In this document: positions 16,237-24,602 of the stretch, one piece after another
Position numbering within the stretch: position 1 is the first letter of the stretch
Layout: every line of letters starts with the position of its first letter
NCBI GenBank assembly: GCA_004144345.1
Contig: SEEL01000040.1
Coordinates: 1 to 32,452, forward strand
Source: Hyphomicrobiales bacterium
Lineage (GTDB): Bacteria > Pseudomonadota > Alphaproteobacteria > Rhizobiales > Devosiaceae
Direction of reading: 5' to 3'
Length of the DNA stretch: 32,452 bases
Made by a program: the position numbers and the translations under genes
The notes under the pieces: generated by a model
Told to the model about the DNA's origin: nothing
What the model saw: only the letters and a program-made list of their open reading frames with translations
Database searches by the model: none

Positions 16237-16257
16237 GCGGCGCGCCGGGCGCGCCGC
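16237..16257 (+). other. Intercistronic hairpin between serC and serA
   Basis: GCGGCGCGC (16237-16245) and GCGCGCCGC (16249-16257) form a perfect 9-bp GC stem with a CGG triloop. No T-run follows, so full termination is unlikely. It may act as an RNA processing or stability element that sets the ratio of serC to serA transcript. Confidence 0.5.
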
Positions 16258-16287
16258 TCCCCCATTCAGACATTTCAGGAGGGCGCG

Positions 16288-17871
16288 ATGCCCAAGGTTC
16301 TCGTTTCGGACAAGCTGTCGAAGACGGCGGTACAGATCTTCAAGGACAATGGCGTCGAGGTGGACTACCTGCCGGACCTCGGCAAGGACAAGGACAAGTT
16401 CCTCGAGGCCATCGGCCAGTATGATGGCCTCGCCATCCGCTCGGCCAGCAAGGTGACCGAGAAGATCATCGCGGCGGCGACCAATCTCAAGGTGATCGGC
16501 CGCGCCGGCATCGGCGTCGACAATGTCGACATTCCGGCCGCGACCAAGAAGGGCATCATCGTGATGAACACGCCCTTCGGCAATTCGATCACCACCGCCG
16601 AGCATGCGATCGCCATGATGATGGCGCTGGCGCGCCAGCTGCCGGAAGCGGACGCGTCGACCAAGGCGTCGAAGTGGGAAAAGAACCGCTTCATGGGGGT
16701 CGAGGTGACCAACAAGGTGCTGGGCCTGATCGGCGCGGGCAATATCGGCTCGATCGTCGCGGACCGCGCGCAGGGCCTCAAGATGAAGGTCGTGGCGTTC
16801 GACCCGTTCCTGACGGCGGAACGCGCCCAGGCGATCGGCGTCGAGAAGGTGGAACTGGACGAGCTGTTCAAGCGCGCCGATTTCATCACGCTGCATACGC
16901 CGCTGATCGAGGCGACGCGCAACATCATCAATGCCGACGCCATCGCCAAGATGAAGGACGGCGTGCGCATCATCAATTGCGCGCGTGGCGGACTGATCGA
17001 CGAGAAGGCGCTGTATGAGGCGCTCAAATCGGGCAAGGTCGCGGGCGCGGCGCTCGACGTGTTCGAGGTCGAGCCGGCCGAGAGCAATCCGCTGTTCGAA
17101 CTGGCGAACGTGATCTGCACGCCGCACCTGGGCGCCTCGACCACGGAAGCGCAGGAGAATGTGGCGCTGCAGGTGGCCGAGCAGATTTCGGCCTATCTGA
17201 TGACGGGCGAGATCACCAATGCGCTCAACTTCCCCTCGATCACGGCCGAAGAAGCGCCGCGGCTGACGCCGTGGGTGAAGCTGGCGGAATCGCTCGGCTC
17301 GTTCGCCGGGCAGCTGACCGAGAACCCGATCACCGGCATCAAGATCGAATATGAGGGCAATGTCGCGCTGCTCAACACCAAGCCGATGACGGCGGCGGCG
17401 CTCAATGGCGTGCTGAAGCCGCAGATGGGCGACATCAACATGGTGTCGGCGCCGCAGATCGCCAAGGATCGCGGCATCAATGTCGAAGTGGCGACGCGCG
17501 ACCAGCAGGGTGCCTATGAAGGCTATATCCGGCTGACGATCACCACCGAGAAGCAGACCCGCGCCTTGGCTGGAACGGTGTTCGCGAGCGGCAAGCCGCG
17601 CATCATCCAGGTCAAGGACATCAACATGGAAGCGGAACTGACGCCGTCCATGCTGTATGTGACCAACGAGGACAAGCCGGGCCATATCGGCCGTCTCGGC
17701 ACGCTGCTGGGCAATCTCGGCGTCAATATCGCGAACTTCAACCTCGGCCGCGCCGATGTGGGCGGCGACGCGATTGCGCTGCTGTCGATCGACGGTTCGG
17801 TGAACGAAGCGCAGCTCAAGGAAATTGCCGCGCTGCCGGGCGTCAAGCAGGCCAAGGCGCTGGCGTTCTGA
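16288..17871 (+). CDS. serA: D-3-phosphoglycerate dehydrogenase
   Basis: Oxidises 3-phosphoglycerate to 3-phosphohydroxypyruvate with NAD; first committed step of serine synthesis. At 527 residues it is the long form. The catalytic and nucleotide domains show VIGRAGIGVDNVDI, the Rossmann motif GLIGAGNIGSIVADRA, NCARGGLIDEKAL (substrate Arg) and TPHLGASTTEAQ (catalytic His). An intervening substrate-binding-like domain (about 320-450) precedes a C-terminal ACT domain (YVTNEDKPGHIGRLGTLLGNLGVNIANFNLGR region), which usually mediates serine feedback. AGGAGG precedes the ATG. It is downstream of serC and ends in a terminator. Confidence 0.97.
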   Translation: MPKVLVSDKLSKTAVQIFKDNGVEVDYLPDLGKDKDKFLEAIGQYDGLAIRSASKVTEKIIAAATNLKVIGRAGIGVDNVDIPAATKKGIIVMNTPFGNSITTAEHAIAMMMALARQLPEADASTKASKWEKNRFMGVEVTNKVLGLIGAGNIGSIVADRAQGLKMKVVAFDPFLTAERAQAIGVEKVELDELFKRADFITLHTPLIEATRNIINADAIAKMKDGVRIINCARGGLIDEKALYEALKSGKVAGAALDVFEVEPAESNPLFELANVICTPHLGASTTEAQENVALQVAEQISAYLMTGEITNALNFPSITAEEAPRLTPWVKLAESLGSFAGQLTENPITGIKIEYEGNVALLNTKPMTAAALNGVLKPQMGDINMVSAPQIAKDRGINVEVATRDQQGAYEGYIRLTITTEKQTRALAGTVFASGKPRIIQVKDINMEAELTPSMLYVTNEDKPGHIGRLGTLLGNLGVNIANFNLGRADVGGDAIALLSIDGSVNEAQLKEIAALPGVKQAKALAF

Positions 17872-17919
17872 GGACGCCGTCGCGGCAGCCGTTAAGACGG
17901 CTGATACGATAGAATGAGG

Positions 17920-17947
17920 AGGCGCGGTCCCGGGATCGCGCCTTTTG
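17920..17947 (+). terminator. serA terminator
   Basis: GGCGCG (17921-17926) pairs with CGCGCC (17937-17942), extended by an inner TCCCGGGA palindrome (17928-17935), then TTTT. It lies about 50 bp after the serA stop and only 14 bp before the next ATG. Confidence 0.75.
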
Positions 17948-17960
17948 CTATTGTGGCGGC

Positions 17961-18458
17961 ATGAACCCGGTCGGCTACAACATTTTCGTGCTGGTCTTTT
18001 GCGGCGCCGCCACGGCGGTGCTCGCCTGGTCGCTGGTCGACGGGCTGAAAACGGGCAAGATCGCGCTGCGCTATGGCGGCTGGGCGACACGCGCCAAGCA
18101 GCCGGTGGGCTTCTGGTTCACGGTGTGCGTGATGTCGGGGCTGCTGGCGTTGTGCTGCCTCGGGCTGGTGGCGACAGTGTTCGATTTGCTCGGCTGGCGG
18201 GAGCAGCTGGCCGCGACGCTCAGCGTGTACGAGGTGATCACGCCCGGCCTGGCGCTGATCGGGCTGGTGGCTCCCGCGGCGCTGACCGCCTATTGCGCCT
18301 GGCTACTGGTCGGCGGGTTGCGCACCGGGCGGATCGGCTATCGCGATGGCTGGGCAGTGCGCGCGACACAGCCGCTGGGCTATTGGCTGGTGCTGGCTGG
18401 GCTCGCCGCGCTGGTCGCCGGCTTCAGCTATGTGCTGCTCCGGCTGCTGTTCGGCTAG
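17961..18458 (+). CDS. Small membrane protein with an internal two-fold repeat
   Basis: A 165-residue protein with four transmembrane helices in two similar halves. The first half has LVDGLKTGKIALRYGGWATRAKQPVGFWF and the second LVGGLRTGRIGYRDGWAVRATQPLGYWL, each preceded by one hydrophobic helix and followed by another. The shared core is G-L-(K/R)-T-G-(K/R)-I-x-x-R-x-GW-A-x-R-A-x-QP-x-G-(F/Y)-W. The basic loop between the helices should face the cytoplasm in both halves. I do not recognise a named family. The start has no strong ribosome site and follows the serA terminator by 14 bp. The stop overlaps that of the convergent EamA gene by 4 bp. Confidence 0.8.
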   Translation: MNPVGYNIFVLVFCGAATAVLAWSLVDGLKTGKIALRYGGWATRAKQPVGFWFTVCVMSGLLALCCLGLVATVFDLLGWREQLAATLSVYEVITPGLALIGLVAPAALTAYCAWLLVGGLRTGRIGYRDGWAVRATQPLGYWLVLAGLAALVAGFSYVLLRLLFG

Positions 18459-19396
18459 CGCCTCGCGCTCCATTCGGCGAGGACGATGCCGGCGATGACG
18501 AGGGCGCCGGCGAGCCAGTGGAAGGGTTCTAGCTGTTCGCCGAGGATCAGCACGGCGCCGAGCGCGCCGAACAGTGGGATGAGATTGATGAACAGGCTGG
18601 CGCGGTTGGCGCCGATCAGCTCGACGCCGCGTACATAGAACATCTGGCTGATGATCGAGGGCAGGAAGATCGTGTAGGCGACGATGATCCAGCCGAGCGG
18701 CGTGATTTCGGGGATATGCTCGACCAGCAGCGGCAGGCCGCCGCCGGCGGTGGCGGCGAAGACCAGTGAGGCGAGTGTCGCGCCGAGGAAGGTGGCGAGG
18801 AGGAAGCTGCGCCAATCGGTCTGCGGCCGCCAGCGCAGGGTGATCGAATAGACCGCGTAAGCGAGCGAGGCGAGGATCACCAGCAGATCGCCGAAATTCA
18901 CGTCGAGCGCGAGGATGCGGTCGAGCTCGCCATGCGTGGCGGTGATGGCAACGCCGAGGATGGTGAGGAGGACGCCGAGGATCTGCAGCCCGCGCACGCG
19001 GGTGCGGAACAGCACGAAGTTGAACAGCATGACGAAGATGTTGATCGTCACCTGGTCGAGGCCGATGTTGACGCCCGAGGTGTAGTAGGCGGCGATGTAG
19101 CAGAGGGCGTTGAAGGTGGCGTAGCCGACGGCGCCGTAGAACAGATAGAGCCACCATTTGGCACGCAGCGTCGGCCAGTCGCGCTGCAGCGGGCGGATGG
19201 CGAAGGGCAGCACGGCGAGGCAGGCGCCGGCCCAGCGCAGGACCATCAGCGCATAGGGGTCGATGTTGCCGACGGCGGCTTTGCCGGCCACGACATTGCC
19301 GCCCCAGAAAATGTTGCAGAGGACGAGCAGCAAGATGGGGCTGGCCATCAGCGCCGTGGTGGCGCGGGCGAAAGGTGAGACGGGCTTATCGGTCAT
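18455..19396 (-). CDS. EamA/DMT-family transporter
   Basis: A 313-residue inner-membrane protein with about ten transmembrane helices in two EamA halves. Family marks are LLVLCNIFWGGNVVAGKAAV at the first helix, ALMVLRWAGACLAVLPF, ATFNALCYIAAYYTSGVNIGL, and in the second half SIISQMFYVRGVELIGANRASLFINLIPLFGALGAVLILGEQL. Members export metabolites or amino acids; substrate unknown. The ATG at 19396 is preferred over TTG at 19402, though neither has a clear ribosome site. A strong minus-strand terminator sits only 10 bp upstream of the start codon, so the gene must have its own initiation signal very close by or rely on read-through. Confidence 0.88.
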   Translation of the reverse strand: MTDKPVSPFARATTALMASPILLLVLCNIFWGGNVVAGKAAVGNIDPYALMVLRWAGACLAVLPFAIRPLQRDWPTLRAKWWLYLFYGAVGYATFNALCYIAAYYTSGVNIGLDQVTINIFVMLFNFVLFRTRVRGLQILGVLLTILGVAITATHGELDRILALDVNFGDLLVILASLAYAVYSITLRWRPQTDWRSFLLATFLGATLASLVFAATAGGGLPLLVEHIPEITPLGWIIVAYTIFLPSIISQMFYVRGVELIGANRASLFINLIPLFGALGAVLILGEQLEPFHWLAGALVIAGIVLAEWSARR

Positions 19397-19406
19397 CGGC
19401 AATAGT

Positions 19407-19438
19407 AAAAAAGGCGCGGACCCAAAGGGGCCCGCGCC
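19407..19438 (-). terminator. Rho-independent terminator of the FAD oxidoreductase gene
   Basis: On the minus strand GGCGCGG and CCGCGCC arms (19432-19438 and 19413-19419 in plus numbering), with an inner GGG/CCC pair, are followed by six T (19412-19407). It lies about 50 bp beyond the oxidoreductase stop and directly before the EamA start. Confidence 0.88.
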
Positions 19439-19486
19439 GAGTCTTATTCATGGTTTCGCCAGCCGATGCCAGCGGCATGTTGCCGG

Positions 19487-20872
19487 TCAGGCGGGCAGGA
19501 TGTTGGTGTTCAGGCGGAACAGATTTGCCGGGTCGTAGCGCCGCTTGATGTCGCGCAGGCGGGCCAGGGTGTCGGCCGGGTAGGCACTGGCGACGCCACG
19601 GGCTTCGCCATTGCCGAGGAAGTTGACGTAGACGCCGTTGCTGACCGGCGCGACGGCGGCGACGGAGTCACTGACCCAGCGCTCCTGCGCCTCGACGATG
19701 TCGGGACCGCCGCCATACATGGCGAGGAAGCTCACCATGAAGCGGCTGTTGCGATGGGCGAAGGCCGTCGCATCGCCGGGGACCCGGCCGGCGGCGCCGC
19801 CGAGCACGCGGATCTGCGACATGCTCATGGGCGCGGTGCAGGCGCGGGCGGCGTTGACCATGGCGCGGGCGTCGTCGAGACCGAAATTGCCGGTGAAGCG
19901 CGAGCGGACCGAGGCCATGCCACGGGCTTCGGGCGGCGGATCGAGCATGTAGAGGCTCGAGGCCGGCGCCGGGCCGACGAGATCGGCGAGCGGCGTGGCG
20001 AGGGCGCGGAACGGCGCGAGCGCCTTGTTGGCCGCATCGAGCGGACCGGCGAAGGCCATCATGGCGACGAAGGCGAGCTGGCCCTGGGCCTCGGCCGGAA
20101 TGAACGGCGCGGGCGGCAGCGGCATCAGCATGGCGATGGTGGTGAGTTCCTCGGGCGCTTCGGCGGCGAGGCGGGCGAAGCCAGCGATCACCTCGGGCAC
20201 CGGCGGCAGGACCAGCGGGCCGCCGACGAACTCGGGAAGCGAATGCAGGCGATACTGGAGGCGCGTCACCACGCCGAAATTGCCGCCGCCGCCACGCACG
20301 GCCCAGAACAGATCGGGGTGATTGGCTGCGTCGGCGATGAGGATATCGCCCGACGCGGTGACGATCTCGACGGCAAGCAGCGAGTCGATGGTGAGGCCAA
20401 AGCTGCGCGCGAAATAGCCGATGCCACCGCCCAGCGTCAGGCCGGCGATGCCGACATCGCCGGAATCGCCGAAGCCGACGATGAGGCCGTGCTGTTCGAT
20501 GGCGCGGGTGACGTCACCGGCGGTGGCGCCGGCGCCGGCCCAGACGGTCCGGTTGGCGGCGTCGACATCGATGGCGTTGAGGTCGCGGAGGTCGATGACG
20601 AGGCCGCCATCGGCGACGCCGTAGCCGCCCGTGCTGTGGCCGCCGGCGCGGATGGCGAGCGGCAGATCGCTGGCCTGGGCGAAGTTGAGCGCCGTCGCGA
20701 CGTCAGCCGGGTTGGCGACGCGGACGATCGCCAGCGGACGGCGGTCGTCGAACTGGGCCATTGCGACGAGGCGCAGGGCCTCGTAGTCGGGAGCAGAAGG
20801 CGTGATCACGCGGCCGCGGATCATCGAGCCGAGCATGCTGATCTGGTCGGCGAGAGGGAAACGCTTGTCCAT
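19487..20872 (-). CDS. FAD-binding berberine-bridge-type oxidoreductase
   Basis: A 461-residue flavoenzyme of the FAD_binding_4 plus BBE family. RPLAIVRVANPADV and LAIRAGGHSTGGYGVADGGLVIDL carry the FAD site; the His of RAGGHS is the usual covalent attachment point. GFGDSGDVGIAGLTLGGGIGYFARSFGLTIDSLL follows, with no Cys at the position where bicovalent members have one, so a single covalent link is expected. The C-terminal BBE segment is YVNFLGNGEARGV..YPADTLARLRDIKRRYDPANLFRLNTNILP. Such enzymes oxidise sugars, alkaloids or phenolics; the substrate here is unknown. There is no signal peptide. It is monocistronic, ended by a clear terminator, and diverges from purA across about 250 bp. Confidence 0.9.
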   Translation of the reverse strand: MDKRFPLADQISMLGSMIRGRVITPSAPDYEALRLVAMAQFDDRRPLAIVRVANPADVATALNFAQASDLPLAIRAGGHSTGGYGVADGGLVIDLRDLNAIDVDAANRTVWAGAGATAGDVTRAIEQHGLIVGFGDSGDVGIAGLTLGGGIGYFARSFGLTIDSLLAVEIVTASGDILIADAANHPDLFWAVRGGGGNFGVVTRLQYRLHSLPEFVGGPLVLPPVPEVIAGFARLAAEAPEELTTIAMLMPLPPAPFIPAEAQGQLAFVAMMAFAGPLDAANKALAPFRALATPLADLVGPAPASSLYMLDPPPEARGMASVRSRFTGNFGLDDARAMVNAARACTAPMSMSQIRVLGGAAGRVPGDATAFAHRNSRFMVSFLAMYGGGPDIVEAQERWVSDSVAAVAPVSNGVYVNFLGNGEARGVASAYPADTLARLRDIKRRYDPANLFRLNTNILPA

Positions 20873-21128
20873 CTTCGAATCTCTTGAGGTTTTTGACGCT
20901 GGGCGGCGTCTAGGGCCGGAGGATTGAACGGCGAATGAACGTGGCGCTCATCGGCGGGGGCGGGAGGCCCGCAAAACGGAGGATTTGTCATCGGGGCGGG
21001 ACTGGTTTAAGGGACAACCGCAATTGCCGGGGTGCGCGTCGCGACCTACGGCCGTTGCCCAAAAATGTTGGATCGAAGCGCGGGAGCCCGGTGGTTTCCG
21101 ATTGCAGTTCTCAAAGGGCATTCTCGCT
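20873..21128. other. Divergent intergenic region between FAD oxidoreductase and purA
   Basis: A 256-bp gap that should hold both promoters. I see no gene in it. A CCCGCAAAACGGAGG string (about 20968-20982) resembles one at 14251-14265 before the DUF998 gene, but I cannot assign a role. An in-frame upstream ATG at 20985 would lengthen PurA, but the extra residues are not conserved-looking. Confidence 0.4.
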
Positions 21129-22418
21129 ATGGCAAATGTGATCGTCGTCGGCAGCCAATGGGGTGACGAGGGCAAGGGCAAGATCGTCGACTGGCTCAGT
21201 GAGCGGGCCGATGTGGTGGTGCGCTATCAGGGCGGCCACAATGCCGGTCACACGCTGGTCATCGACGGCAAGGTCTACAAGCTGGCGCTGCTGCCCTCGG
21301 GCGTGGTGCGCGGCAAGCTGAGCGTGATCGGCAATGGCGTGGTGGTCGATCCGCACCATTTCGTCGAGGAAGTCGGGAAGCTCGCGGCGCAGGGTGTCGA
21401 CGTGTCGCCCGAGGTGCTGATGATCGCGGACAATGCGCCGCTGATCCTGAGCCTGCATCGCGAACTCGATGCGGTGCGCGAGAATTCCAATTCGGGCCTC
21501 AAGATCGGCACGACCAAGCGCGGCATTGGGCCGGCCTATGAGGACAAGGTGGGTCGCCGGGCGATCCGCGTGTGCGATCTCGCCGAACCCGAGACGCTGA
21601 TGCCCAAGATCGAGCGGCTGCTGGCGCACCACAATGCGCTGCGTCGCGGCATGGGGCTGCCGGAACTGTCGGCGCAGACGCTGCACGATGAATTGACGGC
21701 GGTGGCCGACAAGATCCTGCCTTATGTGGGGCAGGTGTGGCGGGTGCTGGACGAAAAGCGCCGTGGCGGCGCCCGCATCCTGTTCGAGGGGGCGCAGGGC
21801 GCGCTGCTCGACAATGATCACGGCACCTATCCGTTCGTGACCTCGTCGAACACGGTGGCCGGGCAGGCCGCCGCGGGGTCGGGACTCGGGCCGACGGCGA
21901 TCGGCTATGTGCTGGGGATTACCAAGGCTTACACGACCCGCGTGGGCGAGGGACCGTTCCCCTGCGAGCTCGATGACGACATCGGACGGCACTTATCCAC
22001 AGTTGGTCGCGAGGTCGGCGTGAACACCGGCAGGCCGCGCCGTTGCGGCTGGTTCGACGCTGTTCTGGTGCGCCAGACCGTACGAACGTCGGGAATCAAT
22101 GGCATTGCGTTAACCAAACTCGACGTCCTCGATGGTCTCAAAGAGATCAAAGTTTGTGTCGGCTATGAGCTGGACGGACAAAAAATTGACTACTTGCCAG
22201 CCTCTATGAGGGCTCAGGCGGCGGTGAAGCCGATTTATGAGTCTCTCGAGGGGTGGTCAGAAACGACAGCAGGGGCGCGCAGCTGGGCCGAATTGCCAGC
22301 TCAAGCGGTCAAGTACGTCAGGTATATCGAGGAGCTCATCGGGGCGCCGGTGGCGATGCTCTCCACCAGCCCGGAGCGGCTCGATACGATCCTCGTGCAA
22401 GACCCGTTCCAAGACTGA
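21129..22418 (+). CDS. purA: Adenylosuccinate synthetase
   Basis: Joins IMP and aspartate using GTP; first step from IMP to AMP. The ATG at 21129 gives 429 residues, the normal length, starting [20 protein letters not shown] with the P-loop. [10 protein letters not shown] (catalytic His), [54 protein letters not shown] and [14 protein letters not shown] follow. A longer in-frame start at 20985 adds non-family residues. AAAGGG lies 11 bases upstream. Codon use changes in the last third (from about 21990): TTA and TTG for Leu, AAA for Lys, TCT, CCA and AGG appear, unlike the first part. The gene is intact despite this. Confidence 0.97.
   Translation: MANVIVVGSQWGDEGKGKIVDWLSERADVVVRYQGGHNAGHTLVIDGKVYKLALLPSGVVRGKLSVIGNGVVVDPHHFVEEVGKLAAQGVDVSPEVLMIADNAPLILSLHRELDAVRENSNSGLKIGTTKRGIGPAYEDKVGRRAIRVCDLAEPETLMPKIERLLAHHNALRRGMGLPELSAQTLHDELTAVADKILPYVGQVWRVLDEKRRGGARILFEGAQGALLDNDHGTYPFVTSSNTVAGQAAAGSGLGPTAIGYVLGITKAYTTRVGEGPFPCELDDDIGRHLSTVGREVGVNTGRPRRCGWFDAVLVRQTVRTSGINGIALTKLDVLDGLKEIKVCVGYELDGQKIDYLPASMRAQAAVKPIYESLEGWSETTAGARSWAELPAQAVKYVRYIEELIGAPVAMLSTSPERLDTILVQDPFQD
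21993..22001 (+). other. Perfect DnaA-box 9-mer inside purA
   Basis: TTATCCACA, the consensus high-affinity DnaA box, lies in purA where the protein reads His-Leu-Ser-Thr-Val. The Leu codon is TTA, rare in this GC-rich DNA. A single box does not make an origin, and chance cannot be excluded; no AT-rich unwinding region or box cluster is visible nearby. Confidence 0.4.
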
Positions 22419-22463
22419 GGTTTTTTGGCTACAACTCCCGCGCAAATTGAGCGAATGTAGCGA

Positions 22464-24602
22464 ATGACGGATTACAAGGAACTTCTGCGCCGGGCCGTCG
22501 AAGCCCTGCCCGAGAATAACGGGGCAGCCCGGCGCGCGGTTTATGAGAAGGCGAGGTCGGCCCTGGTGGGTCAGCTGCGCGCTATCAATCCGCCCTTGCC
22601 CGCCCGTGACATCACTACGCACCGCCTGCAGCTGGAGGATTGCATCCGCCAGGTGGAGCAGGAAGCCAGCGAAGCCAACATCGCCGGCCTGAACCAGCAG
22701 GACCAGAGCCCGCCGACGCTGCCGCCGGTGTTCGCCTCCGAACCCCGCAAGCCGACGCCGCGCGCCGCTATTACGGCCGAGCCCGCCCCGCGGGCACCGC
22801 AGCCGAAGGCCACGCCGCGGGCCGAGCCGCCCAAGGCGCAGCCGAAATTCGAGCCGGCCGCGAAGGGCAAGGTCGCCAATGGCGCCGCCTCGATCGAAGA
22901 CATCATTGCCGCCGCCGAAGAAGACCAGGACGAGGCGCATGAGCCGGTGCCGGTGAAGGCGCCGGAGATCAAATCGCGGCCGCCGAAATCGCAGCCCGTG
23001 CTGGTGGCTAAATCCGATGCGCCGTCGCGGGAGCGCGATGAGCCCCGGGCCAAGCCCGAGCAGCGCCAATTGCCCTCGATCGTTGCCCGTGCCGAAGCGG
23101 CCAAGGGCCGCCCGGTGACGCCGGGCTTCGGCGTCGCCATCGAGAATGGCCGCCGTGGTCCGACCATCGAGCCGCGCCGCAGCGACCGTTCCGTTGCTGC
23201 CGCTGCGCGGCAGATGGAGCCGATGGAATTCGACGTGCCCGAGGATGTGCAGGCCATGGCCGCCGTCCGCGAGGTTGAAGTGGAGCAGCCGGCCGATCCG
23301 CAGGGCGCGATCGACCGCGCCATCGCGACGCTGGACCGCGAAGCGCGCGGCGACAACCGCCCGGCGCACTTTGCCGATACAGAAGTAGAACTGGACGACG
23401 AGCCCGAGGCGCGTCCGGTACGCAACGGCCTGTTCAACGGCCGCGCCAATGGCAACAGCCGCCCGACCGGCACGGATCTGGTGGTCAGCCGGGCTGAGCC
23501 GCGCGAGATGCGCAGCGACTTGCGGGCCGAACCGCGCGAGATGAAGGCGCCGCGGCCGGCCAAGGAATTCGCCAATCCGCGGCGCGCCCAGGCGGCGCGT
23601 GCGTTCGATGGCGTGGTGCCGCGGGCGCAGAGCGAACGTGGCGGCATGGGTGCCGTGAGCATTTTCCTGATCATCTTCGCGGCGCTGCTGGTCGGCGCGG
23701 GCGGGGCGAGCTTCTGGGCCTACCAGGAGGGGTATATCGACCTCGACGCGATGTTCGGGCGCGGCACGCCGGTGGTTTCGACCGCGGCGACCAACGAGCC
23801 CGTGGTGACAGCGGATTCGACTGGCCCCGGTAACACCGAGACGCCGGCGGCGAACGAGCCGACGACGGAACTCAGGGCCAATGAGCGGCTGGCGACGGAC
23901 GTGGCCTCGACCAGTGTTCCGGCCGAATCAGTTGCGCCGCTGGCGCTGCAATCGCCGACGACCGGCGATGCGAAGACGGAAGAGCGCCTCGGCAGTACCT
24001 CGACCTCGCCGGAAACGGCCGAGCAGGCGGTGGCCGCGGTCGACCCGATGGCCGCCGCGGGCAGCCAGTCGCTGCTGCTCGAAGCGTCGGACAATGGGAC
24101 GACGGGCGCGGTGCCATTCTCGGGCACCGTCGACTGGAGCCGTGGCACGGATGAGACCGGCCAGCCAACGCTGGTGGGCAAGGCCAACATTCCGGCGCGC
24201 AACCTTTCGGTGGAAGTGCTGATCCGCAAGAACTCGGATACGAGCCTGCCGGCCAGCCATCTGATGGAGATCAATTTCACCGTCTCCGAGACGTTCATCG
24301 GCGGCTCGATCGCCGGGCTTCCGGGGGTGCTGCTGAAGAACGAAGAACTGTCGCAGGGCCTGCCGCTGATCGGCGCGTCGGCCCGCGTGGTCGGCAATTC
24401 GTTCCTGTTCGCGCTGTCGGCAACACCGGCGGACAGCACCGCCAATACCAGCCTGCTGACCTCGCGCAAATGGATGGACCTGGCGCTGATCTATGCTTCG
24501 GGCAAGCGCGCCATCATCACGCTCGAAAAGGACGGGGCGGCCGAGAAGCTGTTCTCGGAAGTGTTCGCGGCGTGGGGGACGGCGCCCGCCTCAGCGGGTT
24601 AG
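22464..24602 (+). CDS. Large single-pass membrane protein of unknown function downstream of purA
   Basis: A 712-residue protein in four parts. Residues 1-75 are a charged helical domain starting MTDYKELLRRAVEALPENNG and containing ARRAVYEKARSALVGQLRAINPPLP; from memory, similar N-termini recur in many rhizobial proteins. Residues about 80-390 are Pro/Ala/Glu/Arg-rich and probably disordered. A single transmembrane helix (MGAVSIFLIIFAALLVGAGG) lies near 395-415. A Thr/Ser/Glu-rich linker then leads to a beta-rich C-terminal domain (about 550-705: VPFSGTVDWSRGTD, LSVEVLIRKNSD, HLMEINFTVSETFIGGSI, KRAIITLEKDGAAEKLF), expected outside the cytoplasm. It starts 45 bp after purA on the same strand. 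I do not recognise a function; an envelope-linked bridging role is only inference. Confidence 0.85.
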   Translation: MTDYKELLRRAVEALPENNGAARRAVYEKARSALVGQLRAINPPLPARDITTHRLQLEDCIRQVEQEASEANIAGLNQQDQSPPTLPPVFASEPRKPTPRAAITAEPAPRAPQPKATPRAEPPKAQPKFEPAAKGKVANGAASIEDIIAAAEEDQDEAHEPVPVKAPEIKSRPPKSQPVLVAKSDAPSRERDEPRAKPEQRQLPSIVARAEAAKGRPVTPGFGVAIENGRRGPTIEPRRSDRSVAAAARQMEPMEFDVPEDVQAMAAVREVEVEQPADPQGAIDRAIATLDREARGDNRPAHFADTEVELDDEPEARPVRNGLFNGRANGNSRPTGTDLVVSRAEPREMRSDLRAEPREMKAPRPAKEFANPRRAQAARAFDGVVPRAQSERGGMGAVSIFLIIFAALLVGAGGASFWAYQEGYIDLDAMFGRGTPVVSTAATNEPVVTADSTGPGNTETPAANEPTTELRANERLATDVASTSVPAESVAPLALQSPTTGDAKTEERLGSTSTSPETAEQAVAAVDPMAAAGSQSLLLEASDNGTTGAVPFSGTVDWSRGTDETGQPTLVGKANIPARNLSVEVLIRKNSDTSLPASHLMEINFTVSETFIGGSIAGLPGVLLKNEELSQGLPLIGASARVVGNSFLFALSATPADSTANTSLLTSRKWMDLALIYASGKRAIITLEKDGAAEKLFSEVFAAWGTAPASAG

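Noticed and set aside
15004-18090. A 1028-codon open frame on the minus strand
   Set aside because: It is exactly antisense to serC and serA, which have full family motifs. Long antisense frames arise from high GC at third codon positions; the translation is rich in Arg, His and Leu with no domain.
19466-20887. A 473-codon plus-strand open frame
   Set aside because: It is antisense to the FAD oxidoreductase, which has clear motifs and a matching terminator.
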